From NCBI RefSeq assembly GCF_000341285.1, contig NW_005178463.1:131501-195500 (forward strand): DNA of 64,000 nt, read 5' to 3'. The stretch is from Galdieria sulphuraria. Taxonomy: Eukaryota > Rhodophyta > Bangiophyceae > Galdieriales > Galdieriaceae. The notes beneath the pieces were generated by a model, which had not been told where the DNA came from, did no database searches, and saw only the letters and a list, made by a program, of their open reading frames with translations. Shown piece by piece: positions 21,294 through 31,678 of the stretch. Position numbers and translations under genes: made by a program. The number at the start of each line of letters is the position of its first letter. The stretch's first letter is position 1.

Positions 21294-21796
21294 TCTTGTG
21301 AAAAGAGCAGCAATTCTGTGTTATAATTCTTATTCCCAATCTCGATCTTATCACTTTTCCCAGTCCGCTTGCAAAGTTCAACCTGTTTGAAGCAATACAA
21401 GATAGAAAACTAATCCGCCTAAGCGAGAAAATGAAACTTGGTCATGTCCAATCATAATTATCCTTATCTCGTTCAATCAGGAAGAACAGACTAGAAATAA
21501 AACCAATTTTTTTTCAGAAATAACTTTAGTTTCACAATAGATACCTTTAATACTGACAAGGGCAACATTCTAAGAAGACACAAGGTATCATACTTGAAAC
21601 ATCACATGTCCATAACTAGCCCAAGGCTTGAGAAATAAAAGGTTTTCATCCTTAGCCTAGTGTTTCTTTATCTTTGTAGGAACGGAAGAGTCGATAGCAA
21701 AAACGATATCTTAAACACCGCTTTCCCTTCAAGGCCAGATTATAATAGTATTGATTGAAAATTGCCTATTGACAAAATCATTGATAGACATTCGTT
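21294..21796. other. Spacer between tRNA-Lys and sterol reductase
   Basis: A 503-bp AT-rich stretch, downstream of nothing on the plus strand and upstream of both flanking genes. No further tRNA, snRNA or coding exon is recognised. It probably holds the sterol reductase promoter. Confidence 0.4.
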
Positions 21797-23167
21797 ATGA
21801 ACTTGATTGGTTATTCGCTATTGTGTACATTTGTGATAGCTATATTATTTCAGCAGCTTTATCAAACCAAAGACTTTGTGGTATTCTTTAATTTAAATTG
21901 GTTTCCAAATAAGAATACTACTTTTGTAGCGGTCTTGTACATACTGTTTCTAGCGTGAGTTGGTTTCCGTTTTGGTGTAACCCCAAACATTCTAACGTAG
22001 AGTTATTAGAGTCTTAGGTGAAATACTACCTGGTAAGACGTTTCCAGGTTCTACTTTAGAAGACGGTTCTCGCCTATATTACAAGTGTAATGGCTTTTCA
22101 GTTTTATTATCTACCGTTGCTATGTTCGTTACTTGTCACTATGCCAGAGTTATCGATGGAACTTGGATTTCTCGTCATTACTTTGATCTTTTCGTTAGTG
22201 CAAACTGGATTGCTCTTTGTTTAGCTACATATCTGTTTTTATCGCATAAGCTATTTGGAAGGAAGAACTGGTTGAGGAATCGCAGTTTCTTATCCGATTT
22301 TATTCTTGGGAGTGAGCTGAACCCCTTTATTTGGAAGATTAACGTCAAGTTCTTTTGGTTGAGGCCGAGTATGATTGGTTGGTGTCTTATCAATCTTTCT
22401 CATTTATTCTTCCAGTTTATCCAGCACCAGAGTATTTCAGCTCGGATGGTTGTTTATCAGCTATTGACCAATCTTTATATCATTGATTACTTTTACAATG
22501 AAGTAAAGATGACCACAACTTGGGATATCATTGCGGAGCACTTTGGTTTGATGCTTATTTGGGGTGACATAGTTTTCATTCCATTTGTCTTTTCTATTCA
22601 GGTTAGAATCCTTAGTCAAACATAGATAACTTTCTAACTTTTATGTAGTGTCGCTATTTAGTCGATAATTTTCTTCCTATGAAATTCTGGGAATGGATAT
22701 TGATTGCTTTATGTGCCTTTGTCGGTATTTTTATGTTTCGTAGCTCGAATTCACAAAAGCATCAATTCAAACATCATCCAGAAGCTAAGATTTGGGGGAA
22801 ACAGCCGGAAACAATCGGTGAGTTATGATGGCGTGGTATGGAAGATAGTTCTCAATTGTATAGGAGGGAAGTTATTGGTCTCTGGTTTCTGGGGTATTGC
22901 AAGACATATCAATTATACCGGAGATTTACTATTGGCACTTTCATTTTGTTTACCGTGTGGCTATAGTAAGTAGTTGATCATTTGCTTGATTTCGAAGGAT
23001 AACATGTTGTAGAAACGGTTATTCCTTATTTTTACTTTTTATATCTTTTGTTATTATTAGTACACAGAGACATGCGTGATGAACAACGATGTGCAAACAA
23101 ATATGGTGCTCTTTGGGAAGAGTACTGTCGTCGCGTACCTTATCGTCTCGTTCCTTATTTTTATTAA
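21797..23167 (+). CDS. Delta(14)-sterol reductase (ERG24/FACKEL-type)
   Basis: Five exons with four introns of 46-47 bp (21955..22000, 22602..22648, 22818..22863, 22966..23012); spliced length 394 residues, in frame. The ERG4/ERG24 family signatures are present: '[24 protein letters not shown]' region, '[22 protein letters not shown]', '[20 protein letters not shown]', '[20 protein letters not shown]' and the C-terminal '[28 protein letters not shown]'. About eight membrane helices are predicted from hydrophobicity. The enzyme reduces the C14-15 double bond of sterols with NADPH in the ER. C7 and C24(28) reductases share the fold; the wording is closest to C14 reductase, but the substrate is inferred. 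Confidence 0.88.
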
Positions 23168-23211
23168 ACGAACCAAGTTTTCGTTTAACAGACTTGTTCC
23201 AATTGAAGGTT

Positions 23212-24054
23212 TCAGACTGTCGACTTTTTCAGTTCTTGTATCTTTTCTATGGTGAATTTCTCCGCTTTGTACCNCAAACCCTCCAAATTATAGTGTTTCC
23301 GTAACGAAATGGACATTATATTGACGATAATATCTCCATAGTCAAGAAGTATCCAACCAGAGGCAGCTGTCCCTGTTCTCCTCTTCACTTTTTGTTGGTG
23401 AATATTCCACATACTTCCTTCCACATTTCTTGCAATAGCCTGAATTTGAGGCTCATTATTTCCACACATATTCACTAAAAAGGACGTAATTGTTGTCAGC
23501 TCGCTAACCCATAAACCGGTGATGTCCTTTGCCTTTCGATCCTCTCCCGCTTTCATAACAGTAACCACCCAAGGGAGACTTTCTTCTTCTTCCATAGTTC
23601 CAACTTGGTCAAAAGTGTCTCGAGAAGAAGAGAACCACTCATCCATGGAATTCCGTTGTTCTTTATTACTGGTAACCAATGTGCTCGGTGTTCTCAAGTT
23701 TAGAAACTCGTCATCTAACAGAAAGTTACCTTCCTTTTCTTCTTCTTCTTCAGTTTCCTCATCTTCCACAGAAAAATCCTCCAAGTTCTCGTTCTTCCAT
23801 ATTTGATCCAAATATTGTTGACTTGCACTTTTCTTTGGAAAACTGTACATATCAGAAGGATTCTGGGTTGTCCCGTTGTCCGCCTTGGCTACCAAAGAAG
23901 CTCTCCTTTGCACTCGCCTACAGCATATTGAACGAGAATATATTAGTCTTTGTGAAAAGCCCAAACTTGAAGAGTTACAACTGATATTCTTTTCTCTTGA
24001 GGTTGGATAGGCAAAGTCGATACAACGCAAAAAATAAAGACTTGTGCGGCTCAT
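23212..24054 (-). CDS. Ribosomal silencing factor RsfS/Iojap, organelle-type
   Basis: An intronless frame of 280 residues from ATG 24054. A basic N-terminal ~65 residues look like a transit peptide, followed by a long acidic linker (a Glu-rich run near residue 105). The C-terminal RsfS domain includes 'VNMCGNNEPQIQAIARNVE' and 'ASGWILLDYGDIIVNIMS'. RsfS binds uL14 and blocks joining of ribosomal subunits. With the transit-like leader it probably serves plastid ribosomes, though mitochondria are possible. One codon near the C-terminus contains an N base (23274), in the position usually Trp. It is divergent from the DUF4079 gene, with 47 bp between start codons. Confidence 0.85.
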   Translation of the reverse strand: MSRTSLYFLRCIDFAYPTSREKNISCNSSSLGFSQRLIYSRSICCRRVQRRASLVAKADNGTTQNPSDMYSFPKKSASQQYLDQIWKNENLEDFSVEDEETEEEEEKEGNFLLDDEFLNLRTPSTLVTSNKEQRNSMDEWFSSSRDTFDQVGTMEEEESLPWVVTVMKAGEDRKAKDITGLWVSELTTITSFLVNMCGNNEPQIQAIARNVEGSMWNIHQQKVKRRTGTAASGWILLDYGDIIVNIMSISLRKHYNLEGLXYKAEKFTIEKIQELKKSTV

Positions 24055-24101
24055 GAACAAGTTTATTGAGAAGGGGAGATTGTGCAGTTTCTGAGTCTCA
24101 C

Positions 24102-24913
24102 ATGGCTCGGCAACTTGGATTTACGAGTACGTCTACTTGCTATAGTCACAATGTCAAACAAGTTATTTGGAAAAGAGTCAGTTTCTTTCGAAATGCTCTA
24201 CACTCTTGTTTTCATCCAATCCGCAAACCAGCCACTGTTTCTTTAAACAATCGAGGAGTATTCAAGGCTTCTCTTCCAAGTCCTACTGGCTCAGATGTAG
24301 TGGAGTCAAAGGAATATTCCAGCCAATATAGTTTAGGAATTCTGGCAGCCATATTGCTATTGCTACCTGAAAGTGCGGAAGCTTCAGCGTTGGATGTGTT
24401 GCAAGATATTTTCAAGAGCAAACCAGGGTCCCTTGTACATCCCTTTGTTATGCTTGGAGTTTTAGGAACCTCGTTGTATACTTTCTATTTGGGTTATCAG
24501 TCGAGAAGGATTCGAGAAGCAGACTCGGAAACCAAAAAGCAGCTCGTGAAGGGTCGTTTTGGTCAAAGACATTATCAGACATCGGCTATTCTTTTGGCAG
24601 TATTGACATTTTTTACTTTTGAAGGAATGGTGAAAAGCTGTTTCCATATAGTTGAGAAGTGATATCTTACACTATTTTTTAGGCAAATACTTTCACTCGA
24701 ACTGGAAAACTGTTTCCAGGTCCCCATTTGTATGCTGGGTTAGGATCTGTAACAGTAATGTCCATCATGGCTTCGTTGGCTCCTTTTATGCAACAAGGAA
24801 AGAACACTGCCAGAAATATTCATTTTGTATTGGCATTTGTGGTTGTGGGTTTGATAGGCTCTCAGTTGCAGTCTGGCTATCATATCCTTGCAAGACTCTT
24901 GGGTTGGGAATAA
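24102..24913 (+). CDS. DUF4079 membrane protein, probably plastid
   Basis: Two exons, 24102..24629 and 24683..24913, with a 53-bp intron; 252 residues. The basic first ~65 residues resemble a transit peptide. A hydrophobic stretch ending 'LPESAEASA' follows, like a thylakoid-type signal with an A-x-A site. Four membrane helices then occur, including 'VHPFVMLGVLGTSLYTFYLGY' and the exon-spanning 'TGKLFPGPHLYAGL' motif typical of DUF4079 proteins of cyanobacteria and plastids. The last helix is 'NIHFVLAFVVVGLIGSQLQSG'. Function of the family is not established; a redox or cytochrome b561-like role has only been suggested by its helix pattern. The next gene starts 25 bp after its stop. Confidence 0.8.
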
Positions 24914-24938
24914 AGTACTAGTGTTGATTATTCAAAGA

Positions 24939-25690
24939 ATGAGTAGATATTACTATGGTTACTTGCACGGATTTGCAAGTACTCCAGATTCTTGGAAGGG
25001 AGTTCATTTGAAAGGTTTTCTTGAGAACAATTTTGATATTCCACTGCACCTGTTTGACCTCAATATTGCAGAAGATAAACCATACTTTTTAGTTTCAGAT
25101 GCTATATCAAAGTTGTTGCACAAGGACTTTGAAATCTTGGAGACAACAAACCAAGTACAGTTTACTTGGAGACTGATTGGATCCAGCCTTGGTGCGTATA
25201 CTGCCGCACGTTTTGCCAGTCTCTTTCCTTCGCGAGTTGATAAACTTGTTCTATTAGCACCTGCTTTTAATCTTGTTGAAATATGGAACAGTGGAACGAA
25301 CGATAACTTACTTTCCCATTGGAAAGAGGTATGTTGTTTTCCACTTTTGGCAAAATGGATGATAGTAAGACACACACTTGGATATAGAAAGGATATCAAG
25401 AGTTTCTTGGACCCAAGTCGAGACCATTTTCGGTCCCTTTTGAGTTTGTAGAAGACCTCCAAAAACATCCACCGTTTATTTCAGTAGCTTGTGAAGGTAC
25501 CGTGATTCATGGCTCTGAGGATCAAGTGATTCCCCTCACTAGTGCTCAAGCTTTCGTGGAAAGTTATGCACCTCATTGGAAACTCAGAATAGTGAAAGAT
25601 GATCACGCTTTAATGAAACAAGATACTATAAGAATAATAGAGAAAGAAACCGTTGCATGCTTTGACCTTAAAGAAATGGAGATCACTTAG
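24939..25690 (+). CDS. Alpha/beta hydrolase, YqiA/esterase-like
   Basis: Two exons, 24939..25328 and 25388..25690, with a 59-bp intron; 230 residues. The start 'YYYGYLHGFASTPDSWKG' gives the oxyanion-type HGF segment. The nucleophile elbow is 'LIGSSLGAYTAARFA' (G-x-S-x-G with Ser near residue 83). The acid lies in 'VIHGSEDQVIPLTSA' and the His in 'KDDHALMK'. The catalytic triad is therefore complete. Bacterial YqiA-like proteins hydrolyse short-chain esters; the natural substrate is unknown. Splicing joins 'SHWKE' to 'KGYQEFLGPKSRPFSVPFEF' and removes in-frame stops. No targeting peptide is visible, so it is probably cytosolic. Confidence 0.82.
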
Positions 25691-26000
25691 CCAAATGGGA
25701 TGCTTTAGGAAATACACTGGACTTTATAAAAATGAAGTGGAGGAAACCCAGAATATTGATTGAATACTTTTGTTCACTTGATTCTGCTGAGAGAACCTCA
25801 ACCACAAGGCTATTTATTTCTATTTGGAACATCCAACATATAAGTCTTAACAAAGATTTCCGGATTGATCGATCAGGGCACACGGAGGTTAGACATTCTT
25901 GGTGTGTATAGCTCTCATAAGGAAAGGATATTGTTTCATGTGTTGAGCTCTCTAGTCTTGTCTATTGTGTTTGCAACGTTGGTTATTCCATCGCTGAACT
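25691..26000. other. Intergenic spacer, nothing recognised
   Basis: A 310-bp spacer between the hydrolase and the bL21m gene, both on the plus strand. No coding or RNA signal is supported. Confidence 0.4.
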
Positions 26001-26807
26001 ATGATGCAACTCTCACGACTAGCTGAAAGGGTGTGGAGTCTGTGTCGTCATAGAAACTTGTTAGACTCAAGTAGTTTTTTCAAGCTTACTAGTTATCGCC
26101 GCCATACTTTTCACTTATTGTCAAGACGTAACTTTTCTCAAAATATTTTGTTACCCCAGTTCAACAAACTGGTAGAAGCAAGTGAAGAACGGCTAGACGA
26201 GTTGCCCGGTGTCATAAAGTCGCCGTTGACTGGGGAAGAGAAGCGCGGCATTCAATTGTTTCAAGTGAACGATTGGCCCAATCGTGTAGAAACTTCAAAT
26301 GAAGAAGGCAGTACGAGTTGTGTAGATATATTACCGCCGGTATATGCTACTCACGGTGAACCTGGTTCGTGGTGGGGTGGCATTGGGTATGAGGCTGGTT
26401 ACGGTGGAATGTTTGCTGTGATAGTTCTCAAAGGGAAGCAGTTTAAGATATGTCCTGATGATATCGTTGTTTCAGAAAAACTTGAGCAGGATATCAACGA
26501 AAAAATTGTATCCGACCGTGTTCTTGCTATTGGCACTATGGAATATTCCTTGTTTGGTAGACCTTACTTACCTTTTGCGAGTGTTACGTTGACTGTGGAA
26601 CAACAAACATTGACCAGTGAAGTTGTGTCTTTTCGATTTAAGAAGAGGAAACGTTATCGAAGGGCATGGTTTCATCGACAGCCGATAACTTTTCTTAGAG
26701 TGAACAATATTGAGTTTATTCAACCTAAGAAAGAGCAGTTGAGTCCACTTATTACCGCAAGGGACTCAAATGCCCCTCTTCTTGCTCAAAATGCTCGTAT
26801 TCTATAG
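26001..26807 (+). CDS. Mitochondrial-type large ribosomal subunit protein bL21
   Basis: Intronless frame of 268 residues. The N-terminal ~50 residues are Arg/Ser/Leu-rich with no acidic residues until a predicted cleavage area, as in mitochondrial presequences. The bL21 core occupies the C-terminal half: 'MFAVIVLKGKQFKICPDDIV', 'VLAIGTMEYSLFGRPYLPFASV' and the tail 'FKKRKRYRRAWFHRQPITFLRVNNIEF', where bacteria have 'KR.K..R...GHRQ..T.I.I..I'. A ~100-residue insert between presequence and core is typical of mitochondrial versions. Mitochondrial rather than plastid location is inferred. Confidence 0.85.
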   Translation: MMQLSRLAERVWSLCRHRNLLDSSSFFKLTSYRRHTFHLLSRRNFSQNILLPQFNKLVEASEERLDELPGVIKSPLTGEEKRGIQLFQVNDWPNRVETSNEEGSTSCVDILPPVYATHGEPGSWWGGIGYEAGYGGMFAVIVLKGKQFKICPDDIVVSEKLEQDINEKIVSDRVLAIGTMEYSLFGRPYLPFASVTLTVEQQTLTSEVVSFRFKKRKRYRRAWFHRQPITFLRVNNIEFIQPKKEQLSPLITARDSNAPLLAQNARIL

Positions 26808-27145
26808 TAAAGTAGGAAGAGAAATAAACAAGTTGCTTAATTCTTATTCATATATGGAGACAGTACTTACGAGTTGTTAAAAGAGAGAATCTTCCCCTTG
26901 TCCAATCGACAGTCAAGAAGGACTACAATTAGATGAAAACTCCTCTTCAGCCGAATGGGTTTACCCAAAAGACATTTTCTCCTGTCGCATTCTTACACTG
27001 TGTCTATCCATCTCTCTCTTTGTTGGGAAGGGAAGCGCAACGTCGTTGGTATCACACAAGCTGGATGATGATGTTTCAAGCCTCGTTTTTCATATAAAAT
27101 TTCTAAGACTTTATAACTAGAATAGTAGTTGGAGGAGTGTACTTT
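26808..27145. other. Intergenic spacer, nothing recognised
   Basis: A 338-bp spacer between two plus-strand genes. A minus-strand frame overlapping 26993..27343 has no family features and is not supported. Confidence 0.4.
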
Positions 27146-28411
27146 ATGGTAGAACGAAGAGAAACAGTTTACAACTGTGTGCAGGTTGGGGAGAACCAAA
27201 AACACGAGGCAAGTATCCATGAAAGTATTAGTGAAGGAGAAGAAAAGTTGCCTTCTTTTAAAAGTCTTGATAGTTGGCTCCATACTACTAACGCTGAAGG
27301 CAACTTCAACAATCGTGAAGAATCCGAAAGGGGTAATACTCAAGCTGTAGGGGAAACTTGCCTCGACAAAAATATATTGATTGAAGATCTAGGCAACAAA
27401 AAACAAACCAAAAGACTTTATGATGATAGAATGATACCGAATGCAGAACAAATTTGTACTCCTATGCCCAACGTGTCTAGCACAACTCAAAACAACGACC
27501 ATCAACAGAGGGAGACTAAACTACTAGATCATTCGTTGCAACAAGTAAATAATAATAATCAAGAGAAGGACATGATACATTGGAGAGAAGATGCGAATTC
27601 GAAAGACAACATGCCAATGAAGAGACAAAGAATGTCAACGGGAAACCATTCATATATGAAAACTAGTGAAGATGTTGATATAGAGTCTCGTAAGCAAAGA
27701 CAAAGGTCTTTATCTAGCAGTAGTGGGAGCGATGAGAATAATAGTCGGAAAGAAGCGGCTCCAATTCCATTTGATATTCATGAAGCAGAGCAATATACGA
27801 ATAGCAAACCACATCTTTCAGCTGCAGCCCTCCAATGTGCTACTTTGGCTGCTTCAGAGTTGCAGTCAGAACTGAAAGCAACCGAAGAATTACTGAATTC
27901 AGCTGCTCGAAGACGCCGCTATATGTATTACTGGCATGAACAAAGTGCGCATACTAGCTTGAATGATACTGCAATTCAAGACTACTCTCATACTGGAGCT
28001 ACAGGACAAGCTCTTAAACAAGTGCCAAAATGTGACAACTCGAGCGTTCCACCCAGTTTTCCTAACGATATGCAGAATGACGCTACTTGCTTTATGAACG
28101 TTGTTCCTTTGACAGAGGATGTTTCTATGAACAATAGTCAATCTATTCGAAATATGAAACAAGTTTCATCCATACCAGAAACAAATACAATAGCAGTGAA
28201 GAGTAACGGGAATTATCCAGAAGCCACACATTTTACTATAAATATTATACAAGAAGTTGTGAAGCGACTTGCTACGGTGGAGTCGGAGTTGCGTGAAATG
28301 CGTTTGAAAAATATTGGTCTATTGAGAGAGAAAGAAAATCTTCTGAAAGAGAACGAGAAGTTACGAAAACAGTTGGAAGAATGGAAAATGCTTCGACTGT
28401 ATTCTTCATAA
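27146..28411 (+). CDS. Uncharacterised disordered protein with C-terminal leucine-zipper coiled coil
   Basis: A frame of 421 residues from ATG 27146. Most of the protein is hydrophilic and low in order, rich in Asn, Gln, Glu and Ser, with a polyserine patch ('RSLSSSSGSDENN', near residue 193) and basic clusters that could be nuclear signals ('KKQTKRLYDDR', 'PMKRQRMS'). A helix near residue 230-260 is Ala/Leu/Glu-rich and ends in 'ARRRRYMYYW'. The last ~60 residues form a heptad-spaced coiled coil ('LREMRLKNIGLLREKENLL'). No known domain is recognised; a nuclear dimeric protein is a guess. A GT-AG intron early in the frame (after 'VYNCVQ') is possible. Confidence 0.55.
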   Translation: MVERRETVYNCVQVGENQKHEASIHESISEGEEKLPSFKSLDSWLHTTNAEGNFNNREESERGNTQAVGETCLDKNILIEDLGNKKQTKRLYDDRMIPNAEQICTPMPNVSSTTQNNDHQQRETKLLDHSLQQVNNNNQEKDMIHWREDANSKDNMPMKRQRMSTGNHSYMKTSEDVDIESRKQRQRSLSSSSGSDENNSRKEAAPIPFDIHEAEQYTNSKPHLSAAALQCATLAASELQSELKATEELLNSAARRRRYMYYWHEQSAHTSLNDTAIQDYSHTGATGQALKQVPKCDNSSVPPSFPNDMQNDATCFMNVVPLTEDVSMNNSQSIRNMKQVSSIPETNTIAVKSNGNYPEATHFTINIIQEVVKRLATVESELREMRLKNIGLLREKENLLKENEKLRKQLEEWKMLRLYSS

Positions 28412-28695
28412 TAGCGATAGATTACGAGTGGCTATAATTTTTGGGATGTATAGAATAAATGTTTCGTGTTGATTCGGAATCTCAGATTACTGTCTTTCTC
28501 ACAGAAATTGCTAGATAATATCTGTTCTCATCTAGGTCTACACTTTAAGTATTGTTTGTTCCTACATCAATTTGTCATCCATATCATTCCATTGCAGTCT
28601 ACTCATGTACACATAATGTCCTATGAATTCAGCATATCCATGTTAACCTTCAACAATCATGCTGTTATCAAGTCACTGTTATTTTTCTGACTATT

Positions 28696-29859
28696 TCAAG
28701 CGCCTAATAAGATTTTGAGAATATTGGTAGCAATATTCAATTTCGCAAAAAGAGATGACAGTATCAAATTGAAGATTACATGTACCAGTTGGGTGACTCT
28801 TGTTTCCGTCTCGGATTTTAACAATCCACTAATATAAGTAATATAAGGGTTGTATCCAGATGGTGCTATATCACCATAAACTTGTAAAGGTAAAAGTGAT
28901 AGGATCTGAGAGGTAAGCATGGGATGTCCAGGTTCAAAATATTCTCTGAGGAAACAAATAAACAAGGCAGGCATAGCTATTCGTCCAGCAAAAGTTTCAC
29001 AAAATGTTAGCGTATCGTAAGACACGAATAACCAACGACTCTTTTGAGTTGCGATATCGGTTGTTTCACTAGGCGATGTGGGACAACTGGTTGATGTTTT
29101 CTTTTCAGTAAAGTCTGCCTGATTATACTTGTCAGCTATACAAGATTCAATGATCCGTTTTGCTTCCAGTAAATTCATATATAGACGGTCATCATTCCCT
29201 TTTGAGGACTCATTTGATGGGACATTCTCCGATGGCTGTTTGGTGATGACTTGGTTAAGCAGCATAGTCGTCTCTTCTGTATTTGATAATTTATTATAAC
29301 TGTTCACTCTTTCATCATATTTGTTTAAACAATTTCTTTCAAACGTATTGCATGCTTCTTCCACTGTTGTCATAGGCTTCTGAGTTTTTTTCTCAGGACT
29401 TGTTCTTTCAAAGTGAAATACATAAATCTGCCCGTCCATCCAAGGAAAGTTCAAAGAGGGTTTGTAATTTGTTATTTTTGTGATGACATCAGAAAAGTTA
29501 AGACGGAGACGTTGTTGGAACCTTTTCAACCGATCGAGTAACCAGTCGAACAACATATTTGTGGAATATATCAAAGGATAATACAGCAACAATTTGAGTT
29601 TGCTTTTCAAAAGATATAGCTGTAAAGCAAAGTGTTGTTCAACAACATTCCAACAGCTGAACCAACAAGTGGTGACCACAATAGGACAAACCGTCCATTT
29701 TCTACATAAATGCAATACTGGAATGTAACCAACACAAATAGACTTGAACCTTTTACCTTGATTAAACGAACTTTTTCTTTGATATTCAAGTTTTTGAACC
29801 ATAAACCTTGTAGTGAGAACGCGTGGAGGATTCAAACACCATTGAGACAAAAAGGCCAT
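28696..29859 (-). CDS. Uncharacterised protein with hydrophobic termini
   Basis: Intronless frame of 387 residues from ATG 29859. The first 100 residues hold two hydrophobic segments ('VCPIVVTTCWFSCWNVV' and 'LLLYYPLIYSTNMLF'). A polar central part of about 170 residues follows, then a mostly hydrophobic C-terminus including 'TFAGRIAMPALFICFL' and 'LVHVIFNLILSSLFAKL'. This suggests an integral membrane protein with a soluble middle loop. No domain was recognised. The start codon is only 6 bp from the divergent DUF218 start, so the first Met may not be the real start, and the second Met (residue 20) or a later one may be used. Confidence 0.5.
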   Translation of the reverse strand: MAFLSQWCLNPPRVLTTRFMVQKLEYQRKSSFNQGKRFKSICVGYIPVLHLCRKWTVCPIVVTTCWFSCWNVVEQHFALQLYLLKSKLKLLLYYPLIYSTNMLFDWLLDRLKRFQQRLRLNFSDVITKITNYKPSLNFPWMDGQIYVFHFERTSPEKKTQKPMTTVEEACNTFERNCLNKYDERVNSYNKLSNTEETTMLLNQVITKQPSENVPSNESSKGNDDRLYMNLLEAKRIIESCIADKYNQADFTEKKTSTSCPTSPSETTDIATQKSRWLFVSYDTLTFCETFAGRIAMPALFICFLREYFEPGHPMLTSQILSLLPLQVYGDIAPSGYNPYITYISGLLKSETETRVTQLVHVIFNLILSSLFAKLNIATNILKILLGA

Positions 29860-29865
29860 TGAGTC

Positions 29866-30519
29866 ATGAATTGGGATGCGATTGTCGTTTTAGGTGGTGG
29901 TTTGGATACCACTGCACAGCCTCAGCCTTGGGTAAAGGCAAGGTTAGAAAGAGCCATTGAAGTGGCTGATAGAGCACAATATATTATTGTACTGAGTAGA
30001 GGAACACCACATAAGCCACCTCCTTTGGATAAACACGGATTTCCTGTAGATGAGGCAACGGCTAGTGCACGTTTCTTGATACAACTAGGTGGTCAAAATC
30101 CACAGAAAATTGTAAAGGATATGTGGTCACTGGATACTTTGGGAAACGCATATTTTACTCGCTTCATGTTGTGTGAACCTTTGAGGTTGAGACGTCTATT
30201 GATTATTACGAATCAATTTCACTTGGAGAGAACAAAGTATGCGTTTGAAAGTGTATTTAGTCTTCCAGGTGGATCAGAGTGTTTCAACTTTGAACTTGAG
30301 TTTGAAGGTGTTGAAAACAGGAATATTAGTGACCGTCAGTTACGTGTTCGAATGGAAAAAGAACGGGAGGCATTAGAACAGTTAAAGTTACTATTCTATG
30401 AAGTGGACAGCATTGGGAAGTTGGCAGAATATATGTTTATAAAGCACGGTGCATATTCAGCACAAGATTCAAGTAGTGTTGAGACTCATATGAATCCAAC
30501 TTTAACGAGCACTTACTAG
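29866..30519 (+). CDS. DUF218 (YdcF/SanA-like) protein
   Basis: Intronless frame of 217 residues. The DUF218 fold is recognisable: 'WDAIVVLGGGLD' at the start, 'ARLERAIEVADRAQYIIVLSRGTPHKPP' region near residues 26-53, 'TLGNAYFTRFML' and 'RRLLIITNQFHLERTKYAF', which supplies the conserved 'T..fH..Ra'-like helix. Bacterial members bind S-adenosylmethionine or act in envelope metabolism, and plant/algal soluble members are of unknown function. There is no targeting peptide, so a cytosolic location is likely. Confidence 0.82.
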   Translation: MNWDAIVVLGGGLDTTAQPQPWVKARLERAIEVADRAQYIIVLSRGTPHKPPPLDKHGFPVDEATASARFLIQLGGQNPQKIVKDMWSLDTLGNAYFTRFMLCEPLRLRRLLIITNQFHLERTKYAFESVFSLPGGSECFNFELEFEGVENRNISDRQLRVRMEKEREALEQLKLLFYEVDSIGKLAEYMFIKHGAYSAQDSSSVETHMNPTLTSTY

Positions 30520-30627
30520 AGAGAGAGAGAGAGCCATTCTGTTTTGAAAGTATGTCAACTGAAATTTATAAAATCCAAAAATTTGTGCTTCGAGTTGTCT
30601 TTTGTGACTAGTCGACTTTGTGTTGTA

Positions 30628-31609
30628 ATGAAGTTGGACGTTTTCAACCCCACTTTTGGTTTTGAAGAGTTGAATAGAATAGAAGAAGACTGGATAGTTC
30701 CAGAAGAAGAACTGTATAGTGCCATACCTTTGGCTCCTCGTCTTTCGAATAATGTGTTGGCAAGTTAATGTCTCTTGTAAGTCAACGGGATTGATAAAAA
30801 GGATATTTAGAATAATCGTCCGCCGAAAGACTTGGTCAAGTTTCATCATGGTACTACTACGTTGAGTTTTATATTCTCAGAGGGTATAGTTGCAGCGGTT
30901 GACTCCAGAGCAAGCATGGGTCAATACATAGGTTCCGGTTCAGTGAAGAAGGTCATCGAAATAAACAAATACTTGTTAGGAACTATGGCTGGAGGTGCTG
31001 CAGATTGTACCTTCTGGGAGCGGTATTTGGGAATGCGTTGTCGAATCTTTGAACTGAAGAATAAGGAACGCATTTCTGTCGCTGCGGCTTCGAAAATCTT
31101 GTGCAATACCGTCTATCAGTACAAAGGAATGGGTCTTTCCATGGTTGGTTATAGGGTTTCTTGTTGGGTCACTGTAGTTCTCATTTTGTTATGAAGGGTA
31201 CCATGATTATGGGATGGGACAAGAAAGGACCACACATTTACTATGTGGATAGTGAAGGTACAAGGTTGAAAGGTAGCAAGTTTTCTGTTGGTTCTGGTTC
31301 GACCCACGCACTTGGTGTATTGGATCAGGGCTATAAATGGAATATGTCAGTGGAAGAAGCTTGCGAACTTGGAAGACGTTCCATTTATCATGCCACTCAT
31401 AGGGATGCTTTTAGTGGTGGTTATATCAACGGTACGTTGGAAATGAGGTAATTCTATTTTCTTAACAAAGATTGGGTTTAGTATACTATATTGGTCCTGA
31501 TGGATGGAAGTTTATCAGTCATGAGGATAGTGGCTTTGATAAACATTATCAGTATGCTGCAGATAAGGCCACAGAAGCACAAACACAACAACAAATGAGC
31601 ATATCGTAA
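30628..31609 (+). CDS. PSMB5: 20S proteasome subunit beta type-5
   Basis: Four exons with introns 30754..30810, 31144..31196 and 31432..31481; spliced length 273 residues, in frame. The propeptide (about 60 residues, starting '[20 protein letters not shown]') ends at 'FHHG', giving a mature N-terminal Thr in '[21 protein letters not shown]'. Catalytic Thr1, Asp17 and Lys33 (in 'SVKKVIEIN') are present, as are '[10 protein letters not shown]' and '[12 protein letters not shown]'. This is the chymotrypsin-like catalytic subunit of the proteasome core. The first donor site ('AAT|GTGTTG') is weak; a nearby alternative would shift only the propeptide. Confidence 0.93.
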
Positions 31610-31678
31610 AGTCATTAAAGACATTTGTTAAGTTCTTCTTTGGATATTTTCCATCCCTATATTGTATACATAACGATA

